DNA of 64,000 bases from the NCBI GenBank assembly GCA_034231615.1, contig CM067298.1:8611640-8675639 (forward strand). The letters run 5' to 3'. How positions within the stretch are numbered: the stretch's first letter is position 1; the number at the start of each line of letters is the position of its first letter. Below are positions 12,004-24,650 of this stretch, piece by piece. Below the pieces are notes generated by a model. It was not told the origin of the DNA and ran no database searches. It saw nothing but the letters and a program-made list of their open reading frames with translations. A program made the translations under genes and the position numbers. Origin of the DNA: Meghimatium bilineatum (Eukaryota > Mollusca > Gastropoda > Stylommatophora > Philomycidae).

Positions 12004-12865
12004 TGTATCTATAACTGCTGTTAGATGAATGAATGTATATCATGGACACTGTGTGTATCTATAGCTACTGTCCGATGAATGTATATCATGGACACTGTGT
12101 GTATCTATAGCTACTGTCCGATGAATGTATATCATGGACACTGTGTTTATCTATAGCTACTGTCCGATGAATGTATATCATGACCACTGTGTGTATCTAT
12201 AGCTACTGTCCGATGAATGTATATCATGGACACTGTGATTATCTATAGCTACTGTCCGATGAATGTATATCATGGACACTGTGTTTATCTATAGCTACTG
12301 TCCGATGAATGTATATCATGGACACTGTGTGTATCTATAGCTACTGTCCGATGAATGTATATCATGGACACTGTGTTTATCTATAGCTACTGTCCGATGA
12401 ATGTATATCATGGACACTGTGTGTATCTATAGCTACTGTCCGATGAATGTATATCATGGATGTCGTGTGTATCTATAGCTACTGTCCGATGAATGTATAT
12501 CATGGACGCTGTGTGTATCTATAGCTACTGTCCGATGAATGTATATCATGGACACTGTGTGTATCTATAGCTACTGTCCGATGAATGTATATCATGGACA
12601 CTGTGTGTATCTATAGCTACTGTCCGATGAATGTATATCATGGACACTGTGTGTATCTATAGCTACTGTCCGATGAATGTATATCATGGACTCTGTGTGT
12701 ATCTATAGCTACTGTCCGATGAATGTATATCATGGACACTGTGTGTATCTATAGCTACTGTCCGATGAATGTATATCATGGACACTGTGTGTATCTATAG
12801 CTACTGTCCGATGAATGTATATCATGGACACTGTGTGTATCTATAGCTACTGTCCGATTAATTTA
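12004..12865. repeat. 46-bp minisatellite, about 18-19 copies
   Basis: Each unit contains TAGCTACTGTCCGATGAATG followed by TATATCATGGACACTGTG. The first copy is the most diverged. Scattered point variants affect ACACTGTG and GTGTATCT. Confidence 0.97.
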
Positions 12866-13162
12866 TATCAGCACATTTATGCAGTACAAGCATAAGTCCT
12901 TGTATGACTATCACTTTAGTCCTTTTTGTGGCTAATAAGATAGCATAAAAATCATAGCTGAATAGAGAAAATACTAGATGTGCTCTGAAATCGAAAACTA
13001 ATCAATAATAAGTAGTAATTATCAAAAACCATAACGTCACACTTATATAAAACACCAATACTCTCTAATCTAACCACAACGGAGTCCGGTCATAGGTTGA
13101 AAGGGACTTGCCTCTTCTTAAAGGAACTTTTATCCACACTAGGCAAACATACAAAAAGATTA

Positions 13163-14302
13163 GGGGTTGGAAACCGAGATCCCTGCTCTAAAATATACCG
13201 GGATACCGGACTAAACGGGAATTTATGAAAACCGGGATTTTCAAGATTAATTTTCCACAAATATAAATCCCTTTTCTTAGTTTCCAATAACTTTCCATGC
13301 TGTATTTTGGAAAAAAAAATACCAATAAAGTATGTGATGTGCAACCCTCACACCTAGTATCTCTTAATGAGACATGACCGACGGACTAGATCTGTGTTCT
13401 GTGTTTTATTTGTAAAGAAGGCATGCGTTGTGATTAGTTTTGTTTTTATATCGTTCGCGTGTTGTGTGTAAGTGTCGAGTGACGTGAGTCACGATGTGAA
13501 TGTACGGGATTGGTAAGTTAATGTTTTCGTATTATGACAAATAATAAATTTGTATAATCGAATAAAGATCGAATTTTGACGTAGATTGAAGTAGATTAAT
13601 TTATTTGTATTATGAATTATATAGAAATAATAACAGGTTGCACTCGAATCACGGGGTAAATATTTTATAACGAAAATATTTTATTGCTTTATTTCCTTTA
13701 TTCATTTCAATATTCTGAAGTACCTACATATTGTAAATTATGACTAAATCGGTATTTATCACAGACACATTATATTACTTGCATTGTGTGATAAAAATAT
13801 TAATAATTAATTTCATAAATGGTTTTCTTTTTTAGATATAATAATCCTCTAGCCATTTCGAGGATTATTATTTTTAAAACATTTTTAAAACTCTACACGT
13901 CAAAACAATTCGATTTAAATAAATTTACCAAATATATTTTGTTAATTGGCATTTATCGCTATGATTTATTTTCACACAGGTTGATAGAACAAAATGGAGA
14001 ATGTGGAAAAGATACGCCGAATTGTCGAGTCTAAGCTGGTGTTACCATGTTACATTTTCCGCCATTTACACTCATAATTTCCGAAATGTCGAGTCTAAGC
14101 TGGTGTTACCATGTTACATTTTCCGCCATTTACACTCATAATTTCCGAAATGTCGAGTCTAAGCTGGTGTTACCATGTTACATTTTCCGCCATTTACACT
14201 CATAATTTTGCTCAATATCGAAAAAATCAGGATCCCGGTACTCGTAAATTTCAAACTGGAAAATTAAACCGGTCTTAGCACAGGTACTGCGACTCCCAAC
14301 CC
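13163..14302. mobile_element. Candidate non-autonomous DNA transposon with imperfect TIRs
   Basis: The left end begins GGGGTTGGAAACCGAG and the right end is the inverted CTCCCAACCC. Inside, CCGGGATTTT with AATTTATGA on the left pairs with an inverted GTACTCGTAAATTT and AGGATCCCGGT on the right, giving about 80 bp of imperfect inverted repeat. No transposase was seen in the 1.1-kb interior and no TSD is clear. It could be a decayed hAT-type MITE. Confidence 0.4.
14022..14213. repeat. 64-bp tandem repeat, three copies
   Basis: Three nearly identical copies begin TGTCGAGTCTAAGCTGGTGT. They lie inside the candidate TIR element. Confidence 0.95.
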
Positions 14303-14392
14303 ATGGCCATCGTGAACATTGTCATCTTCTCAAGAGTTATAAGAAATTTGTTGAGATATTTCAAAGCTAGCTTTTTCATGACCATTAAAGTT

Positions 14393-17055
14393 ACATCACC
14401 AGTTTGTAACAGCTACACGTTACATCACCAGTTTGTAACAGCTACACGTTACATCACCAGTTTGTACTATCTATACGTTACATCACCAGTTTGTACTATC
14501 TATACGTTACATCACCAGTTTGTACTATCTATACGTTACATCACCAGTTTGTACTATCTATACGTTACATCACCAGTTTGTACTATCTATACGTTACATC
14601 ACCAGTTTGTACTATCTATACGTTACATCACCAGTTTGTACTATCTATACGTTACATCACCAGTTTGTACTATCTATACGTTACATCACCAGTTTGTAAC
14701 ATCTATACGTTACATCACCAGTTTGTACTATCTATACGTTACATCACCAGTTTGTACTATCTATACGTTACATCACCAGTTTGTACTATCTATACGTTAC
14801 ATCACCAGTTTGTACTATCTATACGTTACATCAACAGTTTGTAACATCTATACGTTACATCAACAGTCTGTAATATCTATACGTTACATCAACAGTCTGT
14901 AACATCTATACGTTACATCAACAGTTTGTAACATCTATACGTTACATCAACAGTCTGTAATATCTATACGTTACATCAACAGTCTGTAATATCTATACGT
15001 TACATCAACAGTCTGTAATATCTATACGTTACATCAACAGTTTGTAACATCTATACGTTACATCAACAGTCTGTAATATCTATACGTTACATCAACAGTC
15101 TGTAATATCTATACGTTACATCACCAGTTTGTAACATCTATACGTTACATAACAGTTTGTAACATCTATACGTTACATCAACAGTTTGTAACATCTATAC
15201 GTTACATCAACAGTCTGTAACATCTATACGTTACATCAACAGTTTGTAACATCTATACGTTACATCAACAGTCTGTAACATCTATACGTTACATCAACAG
15301 TCTGTAATATCTATACGTTACATCATCAGTTTGTAACATCTATACGTTACATCAACAGTTTGTAACATCTATACGTTACATCAACAGTTTGTTACATCTA
15401 TACGTTACATCAACAGTCTGTAACATCTATACGTTACATCAACAGTTTGTAATATCTATACGTTACATCAACAGTCTGTAATATCTATACGTTACATCAA
15501 CAATTTGTAATATCTATACGTTACATCAACAGTTTGTACCATCTATACGTTACATCAACAGTCTGTAATATCTATACGTTACATCAACAGTTTGTAACAT
15601 CTACACGTTACATCAACAGTTTGTAACATCTATACGTTACATCAACAGTTTGTAACATCTATACGTTACATCAACAGTTTGTAACATCTATACGTTACAT
15701 CAACAGTTTGTAACATCTATACGTTACATCAACAGTTTGTAACATCTATACGTTACATCAACAGTCTGTAATATCTATACGTTACATAAACAGTTTGTAA
15801 CATCTATACGTTACATCAACAGTCTGTAACATCTATACGTTACATCAACAGTTTGTAACATTTATACGTTACATCAACAGTTTGTAACATCTATACGTTA
15901 CATCAACAGTCTGTAATATCTATACGTTACATCAACAGTCTGTAATATCTATACGTTACATCAACAGTTTGTAACATCTATACGTTACATCAACAGTCTG
16001 TAATATCTATACGTTACATCAACAGTTTGTAACATCTATACGTTACATCAACAGTCTGTAATATCTATACGTTACATCAACAGTCTGTAATATCTATACG
16101 TTACATCAACAGTCTGTAACATCTATACGTTACATCAACAGTCTGTAATATCTATACGTTGCATCAACAGTCTGTAACATCTATACGTTACATCAACAAA
16201 TTGTAACATCTATACGTTACACCACCAGTCTGTAACATCTATACGTTACATCAACAGTCTGTAATATCTATACGTTACATCAACAGTCTGTAATATCTAT
16301 ACGTTACATCACCAGTTTGTAACATCTATACGTTACATCAACAGTTTGTAAAATCTATACGTTACATCAACAGTTTGTAACATCATACGTTACATCAACA
16401 GTTTGTAATATCTATACGTTACATCAACAGTCTGTAATATCTATACGTTACATTAACATTCTGTAATATCTATACGTTACATCAACAGTCTGTAACATCT
16501 ATACGTTACATCAACAGTCTGTAAAATCTATACGTTACATCAACAGTTTGTAACATCTATACGTTACATCAACAGTTTGTAACATCTATACGTTACATCA
16601 ACAGTTTGTAACATCTATACGTTACATCAACAGTTTGTAACATCTATACGCTACATCAACAGTCTGTAATATCTATACGTTACATCAACAGTTTGTAACA
16701 TCTATACGTTACATCAACAGTTTGTAACATCTATACGTTACATCAACAGTTTGTAACATCTATACGTTACATCAACAGTTTGTAACATCTATACGTTACA
16801 TCAACAGTTTGTAACATCTATACGTTACATCAACAGTCTGTAACATCTATACGTTAATCAACAGTCTGTAATATCTATACGTTACATCAACAGTCTGTAA
16901 TATCTATACGTTACATCACCAGTTTGTAACATCTATACGTTACATCAACAGTTTGTAACATCTATACGTTACATCAACAGTCTGTAACATCTATACGTTA
17001 CATCAACAGTCTGTAATATCTATACGTTACATCAACAGTCTGTAATATCTATACG
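14393..17055. repeat. 29-bp minisatellite, about 92 copies
   Basis: The unit contains ACGTTACATCACCAGTTTGT or ACGTTACATCAACAGTTTGT. The first 15 or so copies are almost all the ACCAG...TACTATC type. From about 14830 the array switches to AACAG...TAACATC and TAATATC types in mixed order. Because 29 is not a multiple of 3, the array reads through all three frames. The long frames at 14303-14902 are artefacts. Confidence 0.97.
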
Positions 17056-17301
17056 GAAAATGACGTGAACACACATAGACTCTTGTTTTTAAAATGTTTT
17101 ACATTCTTGGATTGTATTTCTGATTTCTAATATTGTCAGGAGAACTCACACTGTCCGGTGGCACCGCCCCTGAGATACTCCAAATTATGTTCATGACTTT
17201 CTGAGCTGCAATCTGTATGTTTTTTATGATCAAACACTCTGATTTAACCAAACTGGAGTGACGCGTCCGCGGTTGAAAGCAGAGTACCTCACAAACAGAG
17301 A

Positions 17302-17432
<131 letters not shown>

Positions 17433-17504
17433 TTTCGAAACATTATACAGTCTACCCCCCCTTCCTGCTCTTGTATTGTCGGTGTTTGAAACGGGAGTAA
17501 AGAA

Positions 17505-17760
17505 TAGCAACACTATTAACCTTCCGCCATGTTCTAAAAAGTGACTAGGAGGTTTTGGGGTGGATATGTCTGCCCTGATCCCGCATAGTGTTCATGTTAC
17601 TAAGAAACCAGGATGAAATGTGATGCTTACGTTAAAATGTCAAAGTGACCAAGAAACGTGGATGAAAATTGATGCTTCATGTTTAAATGTGCAGATATCG
17701 CAGCCAGATTATCCGGACTGCATCCTGTTAATTTGTATGAGTTTGAGAACACAAGAATAT
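17505..17760 (+). repeat. Dispersed repeat family, copy 1
   Basis: A roughly 250-bp interspersed repeat seen several times in this window. The recurring landmarks are AAAGAATAGCAACA near the start, then GCAGATATCGCAGC, CTGCATCCTG and GAGTTTGAGAACA at the end. Other copies: 25435-25570, 28770-29025, 32380-32720 and 49535-49800 (plus), 40410-40510 and 47455-47645 (minus). No coding capacity and no clear tRNA-like promoter boxes. It may be a SINE or a MITE. Confidence 0.65.
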
Positions 17761-17984
17761 TAAGAGTCTTTAGATATCTTTAGATATTTCCATGTGATAC
17801 CACAATCACTGAGAGATTTCATCATCTCTCTTCTCAGGGTTTATCTCCAGGTCTTCCCTGATGTCATCGTCTCCCTCTTGAGGTTGGTTTAGGTCTTCCC
17901 TGTCATCATCTCTGTTCTCGAGATTGCTCTGGGTATTCCCTGAATTCATTGTCTCCATTCTCGAGGTTTGTCTAGGTATTCCCT

Positions 17985-18205
17985 GATTAATTTGTATCAG
18001 CTTCTGTGACGCGATAGTCATCCTTTTTCTGACTTCTTCTTCCGTTCACGTTCACCGTAGCAATCTACTGTGTTCTCAGTACTGTTGATAAGAGAACCAA
18101 AGTATTCAAAACTGGTGACTCTTTCTAATTCGCTGTTGTTGATACTGATTGAGATCTTGCTAGTGGTTTTGTCGCTTGTCATAATCTTGGTTGTGTTTCC
18201 ATTCA
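17985..18205 (-). pseudogene. RT thumb fragment, minus strand
   Basis: Reads FLNGNTTKIMTSDKTT-like sequence, then SISINNSELERVTSFEYFGS and, after a shift, a thumb helix with RMTIASQKLIQI. It belongs to the same type of LINE as the fragments on either side. Downstream (17810-17985) the sequence turns into irregular roughly 42-bp repeats. Confidence 0.65.
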
Positions 18206-18224
18206 GAAATGCGTTTTGTCACTA

Positions 18225-18720
18225 TGTTCTTTAATGAAATTTATGACGTTTTTAGTTATATTACAGTGCTATATAACTCTTATACTAACGTATGGATGGG
18301 AGTCTGAGCCTTGGACACTAAACAAACTGGAAAGTGGGAAATAAGAGGCAGTAGATATGTGGTTCTATAGAAGAATGCTGAGAATACCGTGGAGTGCCAG
18401 AAAAATTAATGTGGAAGTGTTAAAAGAGTCAAATGTGAAACAGAGCTTAATCAATAATATAGGACAGAGGCAATCTTCATTTTTGGCCACTTCATGAGAC
18501 AGGGAGGTTTGGAGAACATAGTTACAACGGGAAAGATTGAAGGCGACATAGACAGAGGGCGAACACGTGAGCAAATATTAGACATTTTGACAACCTGGCA
18601 CGGCAGGGAAACAACAACGATCTTGATACATAATACTGGAGACAGAGCTGTGGCAAGCCATGATCGCCTACGCCAGCCGACATAGCAGCTGATGATGAGA
18701 GTTTCGAGACATGCGTGACT
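18225..18720 (+). pseudogene. RT C-terminal fragment, plus strand
   Basis: Reads LILTYGWESEPWTLNK, MWFYRRMLRIPWSARK, VEVLKESN, then in another frame FGHFMRQGGLENIVTTGK and a final WQAMIAYASRHSS followed by a stop near 18686. It lies between two minus-strand RT pieces. Either it inserted into the minus-strand LINE, or the pair 17985-18205/18225-18720 is a 5'-inverted (twin-primed) insertion. A related C-terminus lies in the foldback arms at 53170-53450. Confidence 0.75.
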
Positions 18721-18734
18721 GTGAGCTAATAATC

Positions 18735-19770
18735 TTGTATCATCCCAATTCTTAGTTGTGGCATCTTGTGACCTACAATATTGAGTGGATCGAAGTTGTT
18801 TCTCTTTTGGTCATTCCTTGCATTCTTAATTATTGTTATCTGCGTAAATGTTTAATAGAAATCGTGATTGGAAACATCCTTGTCTGACTCCTTTTTCCAC
18901 GCTGAACCAATCACTGTCTACTCTCACGGCTGCTTTCTGGTCTTGATACAGCCCTTTGATGAGGAAGATTATATGTTCTTCCTCTTGTTTGCGAACCCCA
19001 GGAATTGCGAACGATTAGCTCTTGCTTCCTATGTGCAATGGGGAGGTTTCTCCGAGCTTTCATCATACCCAGGAGGTTTCAACGTTCAGCTTAGTGCAAT
19101 GCCTATTGAATGAGATGTCCATACAAAGGAGGTTCATTTCTTTCATGACATTCCAAGATTTTGATGTTGTACACAATCGAATACTTTGGTGTAGTAAATA
19201 AAGCATGTGTAGATGTCGACGTTAAACTTTCTGAATTTCTCTATGGTGTTCCGCATATTGAAATTGTTGTCTCTGGTGCCTGTGCCCTGTCTGAAACCTG
19301 CCTGTGCTTCATTTAACTCTCTTTTCAGCTTATTTTGTAGTCTTTTCATGATGATATCCAGTTGTTTTTTGCTGGCTGACTGATCAGTGTAATGTTTCTG
19401 TAGTTGATGCAGGGTCTTAGTTTTCTCTTTTCAATTCTTCGGTAGCGGTATTTAGACTGATCGTGTCCATTCCTAGGGCCAAACTTCACTTTTCTAGATA
19501 TTAGTGCAGATTGTGTGATAGATGGTGATGGTCGTTTCTAGATATTATTGAAGATTGTGTGATAGATGGTGATGGTGGTTTCTAGATATTATTGAAGATT
19601 GTGTGATAGATGGTGATGGTGGTTTCTAGATATTATTGAAGATTGTGTGATAGATGGTGATGGTGGTTTCTAGATATTAATGCAGATTGTGTGATAGATG
19701 GTGATGGTGGTTTCTCCTCCTGTCTGGAACATTCAGAAGTTATATTATCACACCTTGTTTCCCCCCCCTC
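18735..19770 (-). pseudogene. RT fingers-palm fragment, minus strand, with an internal array
   Basis: In minus-strand order: DNITSE...TGGETTITIYHTIFNN (expanded as an array at 19484-19712), WKSEVWP, INYRN-like and LNEAQAGFRQGTGTRDNNF, FIYYTKVFDCVQHQNL (motif A with altered Asp), GLYQDQKAAVR, FSVEKGVRQGC (motif B) and a degenerate DDTRLLAHS (motif C) near 18745. Multiple frameshifts make it inactive. Confidence 0.8.
19484..19712. repeat. 44-bp tandem repeat, about five copies, inside RT coding sequence
   Basis: Units begin TTTCTAGATATTATTGAAGA. On the minus strand each unit reads TITIYHTIFNNI, which is the segment that precedes WKSEVWP in the surrounding RT. The array is therefore an amplified piece of the RT frame. 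Confidence 0.85.
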
Positions 19771-20029
19771 TTTTTAATGACCAATCTGACTTCATATAAA
19801 CTGAGTTCTGGTTATATTTCACTCTCATTGTGGATGTTATTGTCGGTGTTGTTGTGTCTCCTCTCATACATTTCCTTACAGCATTCTTTCCATCTTTCCA
19901 AGATTTTCTTTATTTTATGTCAATTCTATGCCACTCCCATAGAAACATTCATATGCAACGTTCCTCCGTTTTTGTTTTTAAAACATATTATACATACCTG
20001 AACTTAATAATCTTGAAATATACGGTAAT

Positions 20030-21548
20030 CATGTTAGTTTTACCATGTTACCATGTTAGTTTTACCATGTTACCATGTTAGTTTTACCATGTTACCATGT
20101 TAGGTTTACCATGTTATCATGTTAGTTTACCATGTTAGTGTTACCATGTTACCATATTAGTGTTACCATGTTATCATGTTAGTTTTACCATGTTATCATA
20201 TTAGTTTTACCATGTTACCATGTTAGTTTTACCATGTTACCATGTTAGTTTTACCATGTTAGTTTTACCATGTTACCATGTTAGTTTTACCATGTTACCA
20301 TGTTAGTTTTACCATGTTAGTTTTAGCATGTTATTATGTTAGTTTTACCATGTTATCATGTTAGTTTTACCATGTTACCATGTTAGTTTTACCATGTTAC
20401 CATGTTAGTTTTACCATGTTACCATGTTAGTTTTACCATGTTACCATGTTAGTTTTACCATGTTACCATGTTAGTGTTACCATGTTATCATGTTAGTTTT
20501 ACCATGTTACATGTTAGTTTTACCATGTTACCATGTTAGTTTTACCATGTTACCATGTTAGTTTTATCATGTTACCATGCTAGTGTTACCATGTTAGTTT
20601 TACCATGTTACAATGTTAGTTTTACCATGTTAGTTTTACTATGTTATCATGTTAGTTTTACCATGTTACCATGTTAGTGTTACCATGTTACCATGTTAGT
20701 TTTACCATGTTATCATGCTAGTTTTACCATGTTACCATGTTAGTTTTACCATGTTAGTTTTACCATGTTACCATGTTAGTTTTACCATGTTACCATGTTA
20801 GGTTTACCATGTTATCATGTTAGTTTACCATGTTAGTGTTACTATGTTACCATATTAGTGTTACCATGTTATCATGTTAGTTTTACCATGTTATCATATT
20901 AGTTTTACCATGTTACCATGTTAGTTTTACCATGTTACCATGTTAGTTTTACCATGTTAGTTTTACCATGTTACCATGTTAGTTTTACCATGTTACCATG
21001 TTAGTATTACCATGTTAGTTTTACCATGTTATTATGTTAGTTTTACCATGTTATCATGTTAGTTTTACCATGTTACCATGTTAGTTTTACCATGTTACCA
21101 TGTTAGTTTTACCATGTTACCATGTTAGTTTTACCATGTTACCATGTTAGTTTTACCATGTTACCATGTTAGTGTTACCATGTTATCATGTTAGTTTTAC
21201 CATGTTACCATGTTAGTTTTACCATGTTACCATGTTAGTTTTACCATGTTACCATGTTAGTTTTATCATGTTACCATGCTAGTGTTACCATGTTACCATG
21301 TTAGTTTTACCATGTTACAATGTTAGTTTTACCATGTTAGTTTTACCATGTTATCATGTTAGTTTTACCATGTTACCATGTTAGTGTTACCATGTTACCA
21401 TGTTAGTTTTACCATGTTATCATGCTAGTTTTACCATGTTACCATGTTAGTTTTACTATGTTACCATGTTAGTTTTACCATGTTACCATCTTAGTTTTAC
21501 CATGTTACCATGTTAGTGTTACCATGTTACCATGTTAGTGTTACCATG
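20030..21548. repeat. Compound 22/14-bp minisatellite with about 698-bp higher-order duplication
   Basis: Units are ACCATGTTACCATGTTAGTT plus TT, or shorter ACCATGTTAGTTTT. Diagnostic variants recur at a fixed distance: GGTTTACC at 20103 and 20801, ATTATGTT at 20333 and 21031 (both 698 bp apart), and CCATGC at 20575 and 21274 (699 bp). Two copies of a roughly 0.7-kb higher-order block make up most of the array. Confidence 0.95.
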
Positions 21549-21959
21549 GAAAAGTTCTAATCTTGGAATAGAATGGTAAGATGACTACCACGTGTAAGAT
21601 GATAAAGGCAGCAAGATTCTCAGCTTCAAATCTCCATAATAGATTTTCTATCGTATTAAACGAGTATTTAAAAGTGACTATACATCTAAATTTTTTATCG
21701 TACAGCGATAGACAGGGTTGGTCTATGTGACAGTGATAACTGCCTGTCGCACTTAACGAGTTAATGATATATATTAAGTAGGTTCAGCTTCGACAAACAG
21801 AACTGTACGACTTTCCTGTATTTATTGTAAGCCCGTATTCTCCGGAGATAGAATTTAGAGAAGAATATACAAAAGTAGGAGAAATTATATGAAACAAATG
21901 CATATGCAAGCGAGATGGAAACACCGGTAATTGCAGGACAAGAAGCCTGACATTCTGAT

Positions 21960-22120
21960 TAGTTGAAACTGTATTTGGTTTGGGCAATTTATAAGGCATG
22001 ATACACCTTTTCAAGACATTCCTGCAAGTGAGAGTTGAGAATGCCAGATGATGAAGAAATTGTCAAAGTCACATATGGATTGTCAATATTAAAGACTGGA
22101 CAGGATTAAGATTATCTACA
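21960..22120 (+). pseudogene. RT C-terminal fragment leading into an array
   Basis: The end of this stretch reads WIVNIKDWTGLRLSTILK, equivalent to WTDNIKEWTGLDIS in the LINE at 2336-4745. Upstream, IRHDTPFQDI resembles the RHDSLSKTIL block. The next 16 units of the array repeat this NIKDW segment. Confidence 0.65.
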
Positions 22121-22645
22121 ATATTAAAGACTGGGCAGGATTAAGATTATCTACAATATTAAAGATTGGGCAGGATTAAGATTATCTACAATATTAAATA
22201 TTGGGCAGGATTAAGATTATCTACAATATTAAAGACTGGGCAGGATTAAGATTATCTACAATATTAAAGATTGGGCAGGATTAAGATTATCTACAATATT
22301 AAAGATTGGGCAGGATTAAGATTATCTACAATATTAAATATTGGGCAGGATTAAGATTATCTACAATATTAAAGACTGGGCAGGATTAAGATTATCTACA
22401 ATATTAAAGACTAGGCAGGATTAAGATTATCTACAATATTAAAGACTGAGCAGGATTAAGATTATCTACAATATTAAAGACTAGGTAGGATTAAGATTAT
22501 CTAAAATATTAAAGACTGGGCAGGATTAAGATCATCTACAATATTAAAGATTGGGTAGGATTAAGATCATCTACAATATTAAAGATTTGGTAGGATTAAG
22601 ATCATCTACAACATTAAAGACTGGGTAGGATTAAGATCATCTACT
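22083..22645. repeat. 35-bp tandem repeat, about 16 copies, from RT C-terminal coding sequence
   Basis: The unit contains AATATTAAAGACTGGGCAGG then ATTAAGATTATCTAC. In the frame of the fragment upstream it reads NIKDWAGLRLST. The period of 35 shifts frame at each copy. Variants accumulate towards the right end (ATCATCTAC). Confidence 0.88.
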
Positions 22646-22749
22646 CTTAAACAATGAATTAGGAAACATGAATTCATGGCATGATCGTTGTGGTGATGTT
22701 TCTAAAGTAGCATCACTTCAAACCTGATTGGTAATGGGTTCATTTATAA

Positions 22750-22866
22750 TGATGACAATGATGATGATGATAATGACGACGATAATTATGATGATAATAA
22801 TAATGATGATAATAATAATGATGATACTGATGATGATAATGATGATAATAATAATGATGATGATGC
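22750..22866. repeat. GAT/AAT trinucleotide tract
   Basis: Imperfect (GATGAT)n and (AATAAT)n microsatellite. Confidence 0.9.
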
Positions 22867-22914
22867 TGAACTAAAACCTGGTTAACACAGTTTATATAAT
22901 ATAATAATAAGACT

Positions 22915-23110
22915 CATGACCCGGTGACGGTCTTAGTGGCACAACACTGGAGACATCAGCACAAAAAGGTCCTCCAAACACCTCTATCCTCAGCAATTCA
23001 GAGGTGTTGCAGAGAAATAACGCCCAGACTATTCCTGGATGTTATCAATCCAGTAATTTCTTTGGCCTCATCTTCTCCTTCCACAATCCAACTTTACCTT
23101 GCATCATAAT
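22915..23110 (-). pseudogene. RT C-terminal fragment, minus strand
   Basis: Minus-strand reading gives IAEDRGVWRTFLC and, near the end, CCATKTVTGS. It matches the usual LINE C-terminal pattern IAEDR-x-WR followed by a pro-leu-arg-pro type end. The upstream part is shifted but shows a TGLITSRNSLG-type remnant. Confidence 0.6.
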
Positions 23111-23599
23111 GTTAGAATAGCACAGTTTACTCTATACTGAATATTCAAAGATAATACAGAAATATTACGTATGTATATTCCTCATCATCGTTTCCCTCGA
23201 GCTATATACTCAATCTCTGGAGACTTAAAAGCTGTCAACACGAAACGAAATCCAAGAACAAACATATTCATATTACGCACACTAAGCCCTACCCTGACAA
23301 GGGTAACGAAGTGTTATGATTCCATCAATATCTGCGTCCGAAAATAGCCCGGTCAAAGGAAAGGACTTGGCTGTCAGATACCACCACACCCCCTACTTCC
23401 TCCTGACATGATCCTAGATTCAGCCGCGCATTATTCAAGTATGTTTTTTTTTTGTTATCATCATTTCTATCTATGAATACGTGATCTCTGAGACTGAATT
23501 CATCAATATTGTAGACACTTGATACTGTATAATATTGATCGTGATATCTCTTTCCCAACGATAATCAATTGTAGAAAGTATCGCAAAAAAGAGATATTA

Positions 23600-24335
23600 T
23601 CAAATAAAAGATAATTTTAACTAATAAGAGATACGAGTATCAAATAAGATATACTATTACATAATAGGAGATAATATTACCGAATAAGAGATAATATTAC
23701 CTAATAAGAGATAATATTACCTAATAAGAGATAATATTACCTAATAAGAGATAATATTACCTAATAAGAGATAATATTACCTAATAAGAGATAATATTAC
23801 CTAATAAGAGATAATATTACCTAATAAGAGATAATATTACCTAATAAGAGATAATATTACCTAATAAGAGATAATATTACCGAATAAGAGATAATATTAC
23901 CGAATAAGAGATAATATTACCGAATAAGAGATAATATTACCGAATAAGAGATAATATTACCGAATAAGAGATAATATTACCGAATAAGAGATAATATTAC
24001 CGAATAAGAGATAATATTACCGAATAAGAGATAATATTACCGAATAAGAGATAATATTACCGAATAAGAGATAATATTACCTAATAAGAGATAATATTAC
24101 CTAATAAGAGATAATATTACAGAATAAGAGATAATATTACCGAATAAGAGATAATATTACCGAATAAGAGATAATATTACCGAATAAGAGATAATATTAC
24201 CTAATAAGAGATAATATTACCGAATAAGAGATAATATTACCGAATAAGAGATAATATTACCGAATAAGAGATACTATTACCTAATAAGAGATAATATTAC
24301 CTAATAATAGATAATATTACCGAATAAGAAATCAG
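23600..24335. repeat. 20-bp minisatellite, about 36 copies
   Basis: The unit is AATAAGAGATAATATTACCT or the same with final CG. The CT variant dominates 23690-23880 and the CG variant 23880-24240, in blocks, as expected from unequal exchange. Confidence 0.97.
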
Positions 24336-24469
24336 CATTACTGAACAGGAGCCATTCCCATAAATGCTCTGCTTGCCATGTCGTTGGTCATCTAAAAGTG
24401 TATAAGCTCAGTGTGTCAGTCAGTTGTTGGTTATTGGATTTTTCTGGTCTTTCCAGTGAGGATGCACTT

Positions 24470-24650
24470 TCATCCTTTTCCCCTAGTCACTTCCCTTTCT
24501 ATCATTTTCTGAACATGTGAATTGTCTTTTTCAGCGTCCTCTTCATGACTTTGTAGTGCATCAATGACAACAGCGTCTTCATCGTTGTGTATTGTATCCG
24601 TGACTGTTCTAATTGGCACTGCTAAACAAGGAAACATTAACGAGAGCAGC
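24470..24650 (-). other. Possible host exon or small secreted peptide frame
   Basis: Minus-strand open frame from 24721 to 24470. A pyrimidine-rich stretch ending in TTTAG near 24628 resembles a 3' splice site. It is followed by an acidic open segment reading VPIRTVTDTIHNDEDAVV, then HEEDAEKDNSHVQKMIERE, ending RGKG and a stop. Read instead from an internal Met, MLLSLMFPCLA could be a short signal peptide. I recognise no family. It is not repetitive and does not resemble the transposons around it, which is why I list it. Confidence 0.2.

Noticed and set aside
14303..14902. 199-codon and 117-codon open frames
   Set aside because: They lie in the 29-bp minisatellite, and repeated peptides simply follow the array.
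23600..24335. CRISPR array
   Set aside because: Units are contiguous with no unique spacers, and the context is eukaryotic. The same applies to all other regular arrays here.
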